Shown here: positions 22,663 to 31,270 of the stretch, piece after piece
How the letters are laid out: every line of letters begins with the position of its first letter
Numbering within the stretch: position 1 is the first letter of the stretch
From: an uncultured Clostridia bacterium
Lineage (GTDB): Bacteria > Bacillota > Clostridia > Christensenellales > Aristaeellaceae
DNA: 38,632 nt
NCBI GenBank assembly: GCA_946538975.1
Contig: CAMNHF010000008.1
Location: 1 to 38,632, forward strand
Direction of reading: 5' to 3'
The notes under the pieces: generated by a model
What the model was told of the DNA's origin: nothing
Database searches by the model: none
Seen by the model: only the letters and a program-made list of their open reading frames with translations
Translations under genes and position numbers: made by a program

Positions 22663-25600
22663 TCACTTTGTCCAGACGTGCTGTGGTTCGGAGAGCTGGC
22701 CGTAGTACCTGCTGCCGTCGGGCAGGTCGACGTAGCTGCGGACCTTGAACCAGTAATCCGTGTTCGCCTTCAGGTTCTTGATCGTGGCCGTCAGCGTGCC
22801 GGCGGGGATGTTCTTCCACCACTTGTACTCGCCGCCAGTGCCGGCTTCGGTGTAGAAGATCTGGTAGCCGGTCGCGCCGTCGGCCTTGGTCCAGGTGATC
22901 GTGATCTGTTTGGTGCCGCCCTGCAGCGTGACATTGACCTGCGGCTGGATGTACACCCGGATGCCGTCGGAGTACTGCCCATAGGCCCGCTGACCGCCGG
23001 GGAGATCGATGTAGGCGCGGACCTTGTAATAGTAGGTCGTGCCGGGCTTCAGCGAGTAGTTCGCCACCTGCGGCGTGGAGGCGTTCTTCACCCACTGGTA
23101 CTCGCCGCTGCCCGCCACCGTGCGGAACACCTGGTAGCCCGTGCAGCCCGCGACGGCGTCCCACTTGAGGAATGCGCAGTTCGTGTCCTTGCCCGTGACC
23201 GTGAAGCCCGTGATCTTGCCCAGGATGTGCACATCGACCGCGTCAGAGTATTCGCCGTAGACCCGTTCGCTGCCCGCGCCGCTGAAGGCCCGCACCTTGT
23301 AGCTGTAGTTCGCGCCCGGGGTCAGGGAATAGTTGTTGACATTGTTCGTCGTGCAGTTCTTGATCCACTTGAAGGCGCCGCCGTTGTCGCTGCGCCACAG
23401 CTGGTAGCCGGACACGCCGTTCTGCTTCGTCCACTCCAGCCGGGCCGCGTTGGTGTCCACAGGGCGCCCCTTGATGCCGGCCACCTTCGCCGGGCCGAAG
23501 GACTTCGTGCTGTAGGTGTCCGCGACGCCGCTGCGGCTGCTCGCGATCTGCTCCGCGGTGTAGGCCTCATGCGTGGTCTTGGAGTACCAGGTCTTCTCCG
23601 GCAGGGCCACGTTCACCTCGCCGAGCGCGCTGATGGTCTGGAACTTCGCGCCGACGGTGACCAGGCGGAGGGCCGTGCAGCCGGCGAACATCTCGCCCAG
23701 GCCGTAGTCGGAGACATCCTCCGGATCCGCGTTCATGGCGGCCGTGGTGTCCATCGCGGAGAGGTCCACCTCCTCCAGCGACACGCAGCCCCGGAACATG
23801 CCGTTCAGGTTGACGGCCGCCGGGGTGTTCAGCGCGGACAGGTTCAGCTTCTTCAGCGCGCGGCAGTTTTCAAACATGCAGTACAGGGTCTCCGCCTGCG
23901 CGGCGCGGAAGCTGCTCAGGTCGAGACTGGCGAGGCTCCGGCAGTTGAAGAACATCTGGCGGAGATCCTTCACGCGGCGGATGTCGAAGCTGTTCAGCTT
24001 CACGGAGGCGAGGCTGCTGCAGTTCATGAACATGTAGGACATGTCCGTCACGGCGCTCGTGCTGAAGCCAGACAGATCCAGACTGGTCAGCTTCACGCAG
24101 CCGTAGAACATGCTGTTCATGTCCGTCACGGCGCCGGTGTCGAAGCCGGACAGATCCATCGACGTGCAGACGGCCAGATCCTTCAGCAGGCTGCCGCAGT
24201 TCGCCGGCAGCACGATGGCCTCCGTGGCGCGCACGGAGCGGATCATGCCGGCGTAGTTGTCCCAGGGGCTCTTCCAGGTGTACTCTTTCTCCTCTCCGGT
24301 GCCCGCGCGGATGGTCAGCACGCCGTCCTGAATCACCCAGGGGCAGGTACCCCAGAGGCCGCTGGCCCGGCTGAAGGTGTAGGTGTCCGCACGGCCGCTG
24401 CGGTTCTGCTCAATCTCCGTCGAGGTGAAGTACTTGCTCGCCGCATCGGAGTACCATTCGCCCGCCGGCAGAATCCCGGTCTGCCGGAACTCGAAATGGT
24501 TTCCGACGGTCAGGCTCGTGATCCCCGACTTTGCAAGCATTTCATGCATGGAGTACGCCCGGGACGTGTCAAAGCTGCTGAGATCCAGCCGGGCGAGGCC
24601 GGCGCACCCCGCGAACATCCAGGTGAAATCCGTTACGGCGGCGGTGTTGAAGCGGCGCAGGTTCAGCGATTCCAGCAGGGTGCACCCCGCGAACATGCTG
24701 GACATGTCCACCACTTTGCCGGTGTCAAAGCCGCTCACATCCAGCTCCGTCAGCGAGCTGCAGTTGACAAACATGCCGTTCATGTCGGTCACTTTGCCGG
24801 TGTTGAAGCCGCTCACATTCAGTTCCGTCAGCGCGCGGCAGTCGGCAAACATGTAGTCCATTTCCTTCACATTGTCCGTGACGAAACCGCTCACATCCAA
24901 TTCCGTCAGCGCGCTGCAGCTGTCGAACATGAAGCGCATGTATTCCGCATTGCCGGTGTTGAAGCTGCTCAGATCCAGCGTCCCGAGCTGCGAGCAGTTG
25001 TTGAACATATCTGAAAAATCGGTTACATTCCGGGTGTCGAAATTGCGCACATCCAGTTCCGTCAGCGCGCTGCAGCTGCCGAACATGGCGTTCATGTCCG
25101 TCACGCTGCCGGTCCGGAAGCCGCTCACATCCAGGCTCGTCAGCCGCCAGCAGCCGTAGAACATGCCGGCCAGGGTCTCCGCGCTGCCGGTGTCGAAACT
25201 GCTCAGGTTCAGCGTCTCGAGGCCGCTGCAGTAATAGAACATGGAGCTGAAATCTGTCACGCGGCTGGTGTTGAAGCCGCTCACGTCCAGACTCGTCAGG
25301 TCGTCGCAGTCCTTGAACATGCCCTGCATGCTGGTCACGCGGCCGGTGTTGAAGCCGCTCACATCCAGGCCGGTCAGGTTGAAGCACTGCGCGAACATGC
25401 TGCTCATGTCCGTCACGCGGCTGGTGTTGAAGCCGGTCAGAATCAGGCTCTTCAATGCATAGCAGCTCTCGAACATGCTGCTCATATTGGTCACATTCCG
25501 GGTGTCGAAGCTGCTGAGATTCAGGCTCTGCAGCAAATGGCAGCCCTGGAACATGCCGCTCATATTGGTCACTTTGCCGGTTTTGAATCCGGACAGATCC

Positions 25601-26169
25601 AGCGACTCAAGCAGCTCGCAGCCGCGGAACATGTCGCGCATGTCGGTGACCCGGCTGGTGTCGAAGCCGCTGGTGTCGATGGACGTGCAGTTGTACAGAT
25701 AGGCAAACAGGCAGGACGACTTCGCCGGCAGCACCACAGTGCCGTCCGTCACGATCGACTCGATGCGGTAGTCGTCAAAGGGGCCGTAGCGGTCCTCGGT
25801 CTCGTAGTTGTCCACGCCTGTGCCGGCATGGATGGTCAGCACGCCGTCGCCGCTCAGCTCCCAGGCGCAGGTGCCCCACATGCCGCTGTCCACGACCCCT
25901 TCCAGCGACTCCTCGATGCTCACCTCTTCCGGCTCGATCGGCTCCTCCAGCTCCTCCACGGCCTCCTCCGGCTGGAGCTCCTCGACCGCAACGGTCTCCT
26001 CCTCGAGGGCGTACTCCTCCTGCACAGCCTCGACGGTTTCCTCTTCCTCCCAGACCGCGATGGGCTCCTCCTCAAAGCTGAGGACCTCCTCCACGGCGGC
26101 CATCTCCTCCGCGAGCCCCGCGCAGGGCAGCAGGCACAGCACCATCAGCAAAGCCAGCAAACGTTTCAT
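22663..26169 (-). CDS. BspA-like leucine-rich surface protein 2
   Basis: A secreted 1,168-residue protein starting at M-K-R-L-L-A-L-L-M-V-L-C-L-L-P-C-A-G-L after AAGGTG; an in-frame Met six codons earlier lacks a ribosome site. Order: signal peptide, Glu-rich segment (about 20-95), module G-T-C-A-W-E-L-S-G-D-G-V-L-T-I-H, about 15 DUF285 repeats (e.g. SGFNTGKVTDMNGMFVNCSS), a closing segment E-Q-N-R-S-G-R-A-D-T-Y-T, a second module and about 6 repeats, then three Fn3-like domains over the last 290 residues. The last two Fn3 domains are almost identical, also in DNA, to those of protein 1. No LPxTG or other anchor. It has its own promoter, similar to that of gene 3. Adhesion or host/fibre binding is plausible but inferred. 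Confidence 0.9.
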   Translation of the reverse strand: MKRLLALLMVLCLLPCAGLAEEMAAVEEVLSFEEEPIAVWEEEETVEAVQEEYALEEETVAVEELQPEEAVEELEEPIEPEEVSIEESLEGVVDSGMWGTCAWELSGDGVLTIHAGTGVDNYETEDRYGPFDDYRIESIVTDGTVVLPAKSSCLFAYLYNCTSIDTSGFDTSRVTDMRDMFRGCELLESLDLSGFKTGKVTNMSGMFQGCHLLQSLNLSSFDTRNVTNMSSMFESCYALKSLILTGFNTSRVTDMSSMFAQCFNLTGLDVSGFNTGRVTSMQGMFKDCDDLTSLDVSGFNTSRVTDFSSMFYYCSGLETLNLSSFDTGSAETLAGMFYGCWRLTSLDVSGFRTGSVTDMNAMFGSCSALTELDVRNFDTRNVTDFSDMFNNCSQLGTLDLSSFNTGNAEYMRFMFDSCSALTELDVSGFVTDNVKEMDYMFADCRALTELNVSGFNTGKVTDMNGMFVNCSSLTELDVSGFDTGKVVDMSSMFAGCTLLESLNLRRFNTAAVTDFTWMFAGCAGLARLDLSSFDTSRAYSMHEMLAKSGITSLTVGNHFEFRQTGILPAGEWYSDAASKYFTSTEIEQNRSGRADTYTFSRASGLWGTCPWVIQDGVLTIRAGTGEEKEYTWKSPWDNYAGMIRSVRATEAIVLPANCGSLLKDLAVCTSMDLSGFDTGAVTDMNSMFYGCVKLTSLDLSGFSTSAVTDMSYMFMNCSSLASVKLNSFDIRRVKDLRQMFFNCRSLASLDLSSFRAAQAETLYCMFENCRALKKLNLSALNTPAAVNLNGMFRGCVSLEEVDLSAMDTTAAMNADPEDVSDYGLGEMFAGCTALRLVTVGAKFQTISALGEVNVALPEKTWYSKTTHEAYTAEQIASSRSGVADTYSTKSFGPAKVAGIKGRPVDTNAARLEWTKQNGVSGYQLWRSDNGGAFKWIKNCTTNNVNNYSLTPGANYSYKVRAFSGAGSERVYGEYSDAVDVHILGKITGFTVTGKDTNCAFLKWDAVAGCTGYQVFRTVAGSGEYQWVKNASTPQVANYSLKPGTTYYYKVRAYIDLPGGQRAYGQYSDGIRVYIQPQVNVTLQGGTKQITITWTKADGATGYQIFYTEAGTGGEYKWWKNIPAGTLTATIKNLKANTDYWFKVRSYVDLPDGSRYYGQLSEPQHVWTK

Positions 26170-26217
26170 GTCGCACCTTCTCTCCATTCATTCTGAAAAC
26201 ATCTGGTCGATATAACA

Positions 26218-26246
26218 AAAGTACAATAAATCGCGGGCTTTGTCAA
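26218..26246 (-). promoter_or_regulatory. Promoter of BspA-like gene 2
   Basis: On the minus strand: TTGACA (26246-26241), 17-bp spacer ending GATTTATTG, then TACTTT (26223-26218). The -10 is poor, and the stretch ATTGTACTTTT is nearly repeated in the promoter of BspA-like gene 3. Confidence 0.65.
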
Positions 26247-26288
26247 GGTGCAGAACAGGGCAAAAACAGTTCAGGGCATAAAGCTTCC

Positions 26289-26395
26289 GGGGGGAAGGAA
26301 ACCCTTTTCGAGGCCGAAAAGGGCTTTCCTTCCCCCCAGGCCCCCTATCTTTCCGAAAAGGCCTTCTTTTCTTTGGGGGAAGGGGGTTGCATGCG
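26289..26395 (+). repeat. Dispersed intergenic hairpin repeat, copy 4
   Basis: A hairpin spans 26289-26337 (GGGGGGAAGGAAA-CCCTTTTCG with CGAAAAGGGC-TTTCCTTCCCCCC, one bulge). It is followed by GGCCCCCTATCTTTCCGAAA, then GGGGGAAGGGGG. It is the closest relative of copy 3 and lies between the terminator of BspA-like gene 3 and the promoter of gene 2. Confidence 0.88.
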
Positions 26396-26408
26396 TGTCC
26401 TTTCCCGC

Positions 26409-26441
26409 AAAAAACTCCCCCGCCCAATTCGGACGGAGGAG
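26409..26441 (-). terminator. Terminator of BspA-like gene 3
   Basis: On the minus strand an 11-bp stem (CTCCTCCGTCC, 26441-26431, with GGGCGGGGGAG, 26425-26415, using G-U pairs), a 5-nt loop and six T (26414-26409), 11 bp after the stop codon. Confidence 0.88.
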
Positions 26442-26451
26442 CCGTTCATGC

Positions 26452-28836
26452 TTATTTCAGTGTCATCACGTGCTTCGCTTCGGAGAGCTGCCCGTAATAC
26501 CTTCCGTCGGGCAGATCGACGTAGCTGCGGACCTTGAACCAGTAGTCCGTGTTCGCCTTCAGGCCGGTCAGCGTCGCGGAGAGCGTGCCGGCGGGGACGT
26601 TCTTCCACCAGGCGTACACGCCGCCCGTGCCAGCCTCCGTGTAGAAGATCTGGTAGCCTGTGCAGCCGTCCGCCTTGTCCCAGGCGATCGTGATCTGCCT
26701 GGTGCCGCCCTGCAGCGTGACATTGACCTGCGGCTGGATGGAGACCTTCACACCTTCGGAGAACTGCCCGTAGGCGCGCTTGCCGCCCGGCAGGTCGATG
26801 TAGGCGCGGAGCTTGTAATAGTAGGTCGTGCCCGGTGTCAGCGCATAGTTCGCCACCTGCGGCGTGCTCGCGTTCTTGATCCACTGATACTCGCCGCTGC
26901 CGGCCACCGTGCGGAACACCTGATACCCGGTGCAGCCGTCCACCCGGTCCCACTTCAGGAAGGCGCAGTTCGTGTCCTTGCCGGTGACGGTGAAATGGTC
27001 GATTGTACCGAGGATGTGCACGCTGACCACATCGGAGAAGAGGCCGTAGGCGCGGTAGCCGTTCGCGTCCTCCGCGTAGGCCCGCACCCTGTACCGGTAG
27101 TCCGCGCCGGGCGTCAGGGAGTAGTTGCTGACCGTCGCCGTCTCCACGTTCTTCACCCAGCGGAAGTCGCCGCCATTGTCCGCGCGGAACAGCTGGTAGC
27201 CCGTCACGCCGGCCAGCGTGTCCCAGTTCACCCGCGCCGCGTTCGTGTCCACCGGCGCGCCTTGGATGCCGGTCACCTTGTCGATCTGCACCTTCTCAAC
27301 GTCGGTCAGCGTCTTCTGCTGCACCTTGAACGCCTCGTTCTCGAAGGGGTCGCTCGTGTAGGTCGTCTCGCCCATCTCAAACCAGGTCGGCTCCCTGGTC
27401 ACCACAGCGGTGACGTTTGCCGTCTCCTGATCCACGTGCGCGTGATTCCTGGTGCAGGTGCGGGAGGCCGTGACCGTGCGGTTGTCCTCCGCCCAGGTGT
27501 AGGCGGCCTTGCCCCAATCGTGGCCCAGCGCAGGCACCTCCTCCTGCCGGACAAATACGGCGCCGCAGGCGGGACAGTGCGAGCCGGCGGTCAGCCCGGT
27601 CCCCGTGCAGGTGGGTTCGACAGCCGCGTCGATGACGGCGCTCCCCTGATGCTGCTCCACCTCAATGCTGGCGGAGAGATGCTCCTTCGCCCAGTTGTGC
27701 GCATACGAATTGCATGTCGGAATAATGACTGTCCGGATACGCCAGGTATCGAAGGCGTCGTCGCTGATGCTTGTCACGCCGTCCGGAATCCGGATGCTGT
27801 GCAGCAAATTGCATTCTTTGAACACGCCTTCCTCAATGCTGCGCAAGCCACTTCCGATTGTCACGCTGGTCATGCTACAGCAGTTATAGAAGGCCTCTTT
27901 CCCGATGCTCGTCACGCTGTCCGGGATCCGCACGCCCGTCAGCGCATTGCATTCTTTAAACGCGCCTTCTCCAATGCTGCGCAAGCCACTCCCGATTGTC
28001 ACGCTGGTCATGATAAAGCAGTTATAGAAGGCCTCTTTCCCGATGCTCGTCACGCTGTCCGGGATTCGAACGCACGTCAGCGCAGCGCAATGGCTGAATG
28101 CGCATTCCTCAATACTGGTCACCCCGGTCCCAATTGTCAGGCTGGTCATTGCTATGCATCTATAGAAGGCCTCTTTCCCGATGCTCGTCACGCTGTCCGG
28201 GATTCGAACACTCTCCAGCTCAGTGCATTCTTTGAACGCGCCTTCTCCAATGCTGCGCAGGCCACTCCCGATTGTCACGCTGGCCATCCCTCTGCAGTCA
28301 TTGAAGGCCTCTTTCCCGATGCTCGTCACGCTGTCCGGAATCCGGACGCCCGTCAGCGTATAGCAAAGACTGAATGCGCCTTCCCCGATCCGCTTCACGC
28401 TGCTCCCGATCGTCACGCTATCCAGCTGGATACAATAATAGAAAGCGTAAGTGCCGATGGAACGGACGCTGTTGTCGATGGCAACTTTCTTGATCTTTCC
28501 ACTTCTTCCGTACCAGGGTGCCCCACTTGGCTCGTAGTCCGTCATCTCTCCCGCGCCGGTGATGGCCAGCCTGCCATTGTCGTACAGGGCCCAGCTGACC
28601 CCGCGGCCGCAGGTGCCGCTCTCAACCACAGCCAGCTCTCTGGACTCCTCCACCGGCTCCATCTCCGGCTCGGCTTCGATCGGCGCAGTCTCCTCAATGG
28701 CTTCCAGCGCCTCCTCCGGGATCAGCGCTTCCTCGGAGGCAAAGATCTCCTCCTCCGCGGCAATGAATTCCTCTTCCGCTAACCCAACTGTCAGCATCAA
28801 CAGCAGGGCGATCAGCACAGCAAGCAGGCGTTTCAT
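26452..28836 (-). CDS. BspA-like leucine-rich surface protein 3 (LRR_5 type)
   Basis: A secreted 794-residue protein starting M-K-R-L-L-A-V-L-I-A-L-L-L-M-L-T with GGAGG 8 nt upstream; an earlier in-frame Met would overlap that site. Order: signal peptide, Glu-rich segment to about 75, module GVSWALYDNGRLAITGAGEM, about 11 LRR_5 repeats of 23 residues (IPDSVTSIGKEAFYNC alternating with IGSGLRSIGEGAFKEC), a Cys-rich part (C-T-G-T-G, HCPACG, ALGHDWG, SRTCTRNHAHVDQ), and three Fn3-like domains like those of proteins 1 and 2. The repeat type differs from the DUF285 repeats of its neighbours although both ends are shared, pointing to module exchange. No wall-anchor motif is seen. Confidence 0.9.
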   Translation of the reverse strand: MKRLLAVLIALLLMLTVGLAEEEFIAAEEEIFASEEALIPEEALEAIEETAPIEAEPEMEPVEESRELAVVESGTCGRGVSWALYDNGRLAITGAGEMTDYEPSGAPWYGRSGKIKKVAIDNSVRSIGTYAFYYCIQLDSVTIGSSVKRIGEGAFSLCYTLTGVRIPDSVTSIGKEAFNDCRGMASVTIGSGLRSIGEGAFKECTELESVRIPDSVTSIGKEAFYRCIAMTSLTIGTGVTSIEECAFSHCAALTCVRIPDSVTSIGKEAFYNCFIMTSVTIGSGLRSIGEGAFKECNALTGVRIPDSVTSIGKEAFYNCCSMTSVTIGSGLRSIEEGVFKECNLLHSIRIPDGVTSISDDAFDTWRIRTVIIPTCNSYAHNWAKEHLSASIEVEQHQGSAVIDAAVEPTCTGTGLTAGSHCPACGAVFVRQEEVPALGHDWGKAAYTWAEDNRTVTASRTCTRNHAHVDQETANVTAVVTREPTWFEMGETTYTSDPFENEAFKVQQKTLTDVEKVQIDKVTGIQGAPVDTNAARVNWDTLAGVTGYQLFRADNGGDFRWVKNVETATVSNYSLTPGADYRYRVRAYAEDANGYRAYGLFSDVVSVHILGTIDHFTVTGKDTNCAFLKWDRVDGCTGYQVFRTVAGSGEYQWIKNASTPQVANYALTPGTTYYYKLRAYIDLPGGKRAYGQFSEGVKVSIQPQVNVTLQGGTRQITIAWDKADGCTGYQIFYTEAGTGGVYAWWKNVPAGTLSATLTGLKANTDYWFKVRSYVDLPDGRYYGQLSEAKHVMTLK
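27773..28400 (-). repeat. 138-bp tandem repeats encoding the LRR_5 pairs
   Basis: The string AGGCCTCTTT recurs at 27891, 28029, 28167 and (as AGGCCTCTTT) 28305, exactly 138 bp apart, with CCGATGCTCGTCACGCTGTC after each. The unit encodes two 23-residue repeats. The high DNA identity makes copy-number change by recombination likely. Confidence 0.88.
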
Positions 28837-28894
28837 GACGGCAGCCTCCTTTTTCACAGGGCGGACGATCTATCACACAGTTGTATCCAATGAA

Positions 28895-28923
28895 AAGTTA
28901 CAATAATCCGGCCGATTTGTCAA
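28895..28923 (-). promoter_or_regulatory. Promoter of BspA-like gene 3
   Basis: On the minus strand: TTGACA (28923-28918), 17-bp spacer ending GGATTATTG, then TAACTT (28900-28895). Same layout and near-identical -10 surroundings as the promoter at 26218-26246. It occupies part of the 352-base gene-free stretch 28837-29188, which also holds a repeat copy and the GH4 terminator. Confidence 0.65.
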
Positions 28924-29029
28924 GGCAGGCGCTGCCCGTAGTCGTTCTTCCCAGTCGCGCAAAAGCTGCTGATCAGCCCGCAGAGCAGTATGCGCCTGAG
29001 CGTGTCCGGCTGTGCGTGCAAGCCGTGGG

Positions 29030-29123
29030 AAAACCTTCCCAAAGAAAAAAGGCCTTTGGGAAAGGATAGGGGCCTGGGGGAAGGGAAAACCTTTCCGTCC
29101 GGAAAAGGTTTCCCTTCCCCCAG
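29030..29123 (-). repeat. Dispersed intergenic hairpin repeat, copy 5
   Basis: A hairpin spans 29074-29123 (CTGGGGGAAGGGAAAACCTT with AAGGTTTCCCTTCCCCCAG), with the companion segment CCTTTGGGAAAGGATAGGGG at 29053-29072. Same family as copies 2-4, inverted relative to copies 3 and 4. It follows the GH4 terminator. Confidence 0.82.
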
Positions 29124-29145
29124 GAATCTGCGTTGTAACGAGCGC

Positions 29146-29181
29146 AAAAACCCCCGGCGCGCAAGGAAGCGGCGCCGGGGG
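29146..29181 (-). terminator. Terminator after the GH4 gene
   Basis: On the minus strand CCCCCGGCGCCGC (29181-29169) pairs with GCGCGCCGGGGG (29162-29151) with one bulge, followed by five T (29150-29146). It ends the plsX-acpP-rnc-GH4 unit. Confidence 0.88.
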
Positions 29182-29188
29182 GCGGGAT

Positions 29189-30586
29189 TCAGCGGAACCA
29201 TTTTTCGGGCAGGAAGGCGCGCTGGTTCTCCAGCATGTCGTCGAACAGCTTCCGGCCGTCGGCCAGTGTGACGTTCTCCAGCTGCGGGTCGTTCATGAAG
29301 GCAGCGAAGCCCAGCTGGCGGTCGCAGGTGAGGGCGGCGCGCAGGGTGTTCTCCTGATTGAGCACGTGGCGCGTCAGCAGCGGCAGCACCGCGGCGGGGG
29401 CGGGCCCGGCGTACACCGGCGCGACGCTGTCCCGGGTGAACAGGGCGTTCGTCTCCACCACCGCGCCCAGGGGCAGGTTCGGGATCTGGCCGCGGTTGGG
29501 CAGGTTCACGTTGCTGACCATGTCGCCCAGGCCCAGCACCGCCGCCAGCAGCCGGTGGCCTTCCTCGCCGGAGGGGGTGAGATCCACCTGCTCCTCCCCC
29601 GAGGCCAGCCGCTCGGAGCGCTCCATGCGGCGCCGCAGATCCTCCAGCCGCCAGGAGACCGGCGTCAGGCTGAACTTCCAGCCGCGGACGGTCTCCGGGT
29701 CGCGGGTGTAGTGCGGAGCAGTGAACTCGGCCAGATGGCGGTCGCCGGCGGCCGCGATGGCCCCGTAGCGGCGGAAGAGGTCGAACTTCACGCGGTGGGC
29801 GCAGTCGAACACGGAGTTCATCCAGTTGTCGTCCTTCCCCTCGCTGTAGCCGCTCTCCGCGTACTTTTCCGCCGCGGCGGCGTACATCGGCATCAGGTCG
29901 ACGCCCTTGCAAGAGGCGGAGGTCAGCCAGGTGAAGTGGTTGATGCCCGTCACCGTCGTGCGCAGATCCTGCCGCCGCACGCCCTCGATGCCCAGCTCGC
30001 TCTTCATCAGGGCGCAGAGCAGCTTCTGCGTGCCGAAGACCTCATGGCAGCAGCCGAAGGCCTTCACCTCCGGGAAGATTTCATACAGCGTGCGCACGCA
30101 CAGGCTCATCGGGTTGGTGTAGTTGATGACCCAGGCGTCGGGGCAGCAGTCGCGGATCGCCTCGGCGAACTCCACATACATCGGGATTGTGCGCAGGGCC
30201 CGCATGAAGCCGCCCGCGCCGATCGTGTCGCCCACCGGCTGCCACACGCCCACGCGCTCCGGCAGGTGCACGTCCCCCTGCATCTCCGCAAAGGTGCCCG
30301 GCAGGATGGAGATGACCACCGCGTCCGCCCCGCTGAGGGTCTCGCGCAGCGTGGCCTTCTCTTCGTAATGCCAGCGGGATTTCGCTGCGGGCAGGGCGCT
30401 GATCTTCGCGCCGATGACCGCGTTGCGCCGTGCGGCCTCGCGGTCGATGTCGTACAGCCGCACCGTGCCGCACAGCTGCTCATCCATGGCCAGATCCTTC
30501 ATCAGGCCCCAGGCCCAGCCGCGGGAACCGCCGCCGATGTACGCGATGACGAGGTCGTTCACCCGGTCGCCCGTGATGCTCCGCAT
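29189..30586 (-). CDS. Glycoside hydrolase family 4 enzyme (alpha-galactosidase/glucosidase/uronidase type)
   Basis: GH4 enzymes cleave glycosides by an NAD+- and Mn2+-dependent redox mechanism in the cytoplasm. The 465-residue length is typical. Visible: a Rossmann motif VIAYIGGGSRGW (13-24), D-I-D-R at 46-49, VINYTNPMS (153-161), metal ligands Cys180-His181 in C-C-H-E-V-F-G, and G-I-N-H-F (His217). The C-H-E-V signature marks an unphosphorylated-sugar enzyme rather than a 6-phospho-glycosidase; the precise sugar cannot be fixed. It starts one base after the rnc stop codon with AGAGGAAG within rnc, so it is translationally coupled to a housekeeping gene instead of sitting in a sugar operon. 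No transporter gene is near. Confidence 0.9.
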   Translation of the reverse strand: MRSITGDRVNDLVIAYIGGGSRGWAWGLMKDLAMDEQLCGTVRLYDIDREAARRNAVIGAKISALPAAKSRWHYEEKATLRETLSGADAVVISILPGTFAEMQGDVHLPERVGVWQPVGDTIGAGGFMRALRTIPMYVEFAEAIRDCCPDAWVINYTNPMSLCVRTLYEIFPEVKAFGCCHEVFGTQKLLCALMKSELGIEGVRRQDLRTTVTGINHFTWLTSASCKGVDLMPMYAAAAEKYAESGYSEGKDDNWMNSVFDCAHRVKFDLFRRYGAIAAAGDRHLAEFTAPHYTRDPETVRGWKFSLTPVSWRLEDLRRRMERSERLASGEEQVDLTPSGEEGHRLLAAVLGLGDMVSNVNLPNRGQIPNLPLGAVVETNALFTRDSVAPVYAGPAPAAVLPLLTRHVLNQENTLRAALTCDRQLGFAAFMNDPQLENVTLADGRKLFDDMLENQRAFLPEKWFR

Positions 30587-30587
30587 G

Positions 30588-31247
30588 TCAGTCTTCCTCT
30601 CGTTCCATGGTCTGCAGCGCGGACAGGGCCGCCGCCTTCTCCGCGCTCTTCTTGCTGGGGCCGCTGCCTCGTCCGATTTCCTTCCCCTGCCAGGTCACCG
30701 AGGCCACAAAGCTCGGCGCGTTGGGCGTGCCGCTCTGCGCCACGATGCGGTAGACGGGCGTCTCCCCGCCGGATTGCTGCAGCAGCTCCTGCAGGCGGCT
30801 CTTGCTGTCCTGCGCGGGGCGGTGCACCTCCTCCGGCCGGGGCCAGTGCCGCCGGACCAGCTTCTGCGCCGCCGCCAGCCCGCCGTCCAAATAGACCGCG
30901 GCCAGGATGGCCTCCACCGCGTCGCACAGCACGCTGGGCTTGCAGCGGCCGCCGGTGATGCTCTCCCCGTGATCCATGATCAGCGCCTCGCCCACGCCCA
31001 GCCGCCGGCCGATCTCGCTGAGGGTCGCCTCGCAGACCAAGAGCGCGCGCAGGTGCGTCAACTGGCCCTCCTGCGCGTCCGGATGCTCACGGTAGAGCAT
31101 GTCGCTCATCGCCCACTGCAGCACCGCGTCGCCCAGGAATTCCAGCCGCTGGTTGTCCGGCAGCCCCATCGACGGATGGGTCAGCGCCTGCCGCAGCAGG
31201 CTTTCGTCGCGGAACGTGTAGCCCAGCGCCTTCATCAGCTTTTGCAT
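30588..31247 (-). CDS. rnc: Ribonuclease III
   Basis: Cleaves double-stranded RNA in rRNA processing and mRNA decay. The 219-residue product is slightly short because the usual H-S-S-Y-x-N-E segment is shortened (T-H-P-S-M-G-L-P-D-N-Q). Signature RLEFLGDAVL at 34-43 gives Glu36 and Asp40; CDAVEAILAAVYLDGG at 108-123 gives Asp109 and Glu112, so all four catalytic acids are present. A C-terminal dsRNA-binding domain follows (SRLQELLQQSGG to K-S-A-E-K-A-A-A-L-S-A-L). ATG after GGAAGG. It follows acpP after a 69-bp gap with a terminator-like hairpin. The usual downstream partners smc and ftsY are replaced by a GH4 gene. Confidence 0.95.
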   Translation of the reverse strand: MQKLMKALGYTFRDESLLRQALTHPSMGLPDNQRLEFLGDAVLQWAMSDMLYREHPDAQEGQLTHLRALLVCEATLSEIGRRLGVGEALIMDHGESITGGRCKPSVLCDAVEAILAAVYLDGGLAAAQKLVRRHWPRPEEVHRPAQDSKSRLQELLQQSGGETPVYRIVAQSGTPNAPSFVASVTWQGKEIGRGSGPSKKSAEKAAALSALQTMEREED

Positions 31248-31270
31248 GCCTTCCGCCCTCTCCCTGCCTG

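Noticed and set aside
27773-28400. CRISPR or satellite array
   Set aside because: The 138-bp units are in frame and encode LRR_5 repeats of a secreted protein.
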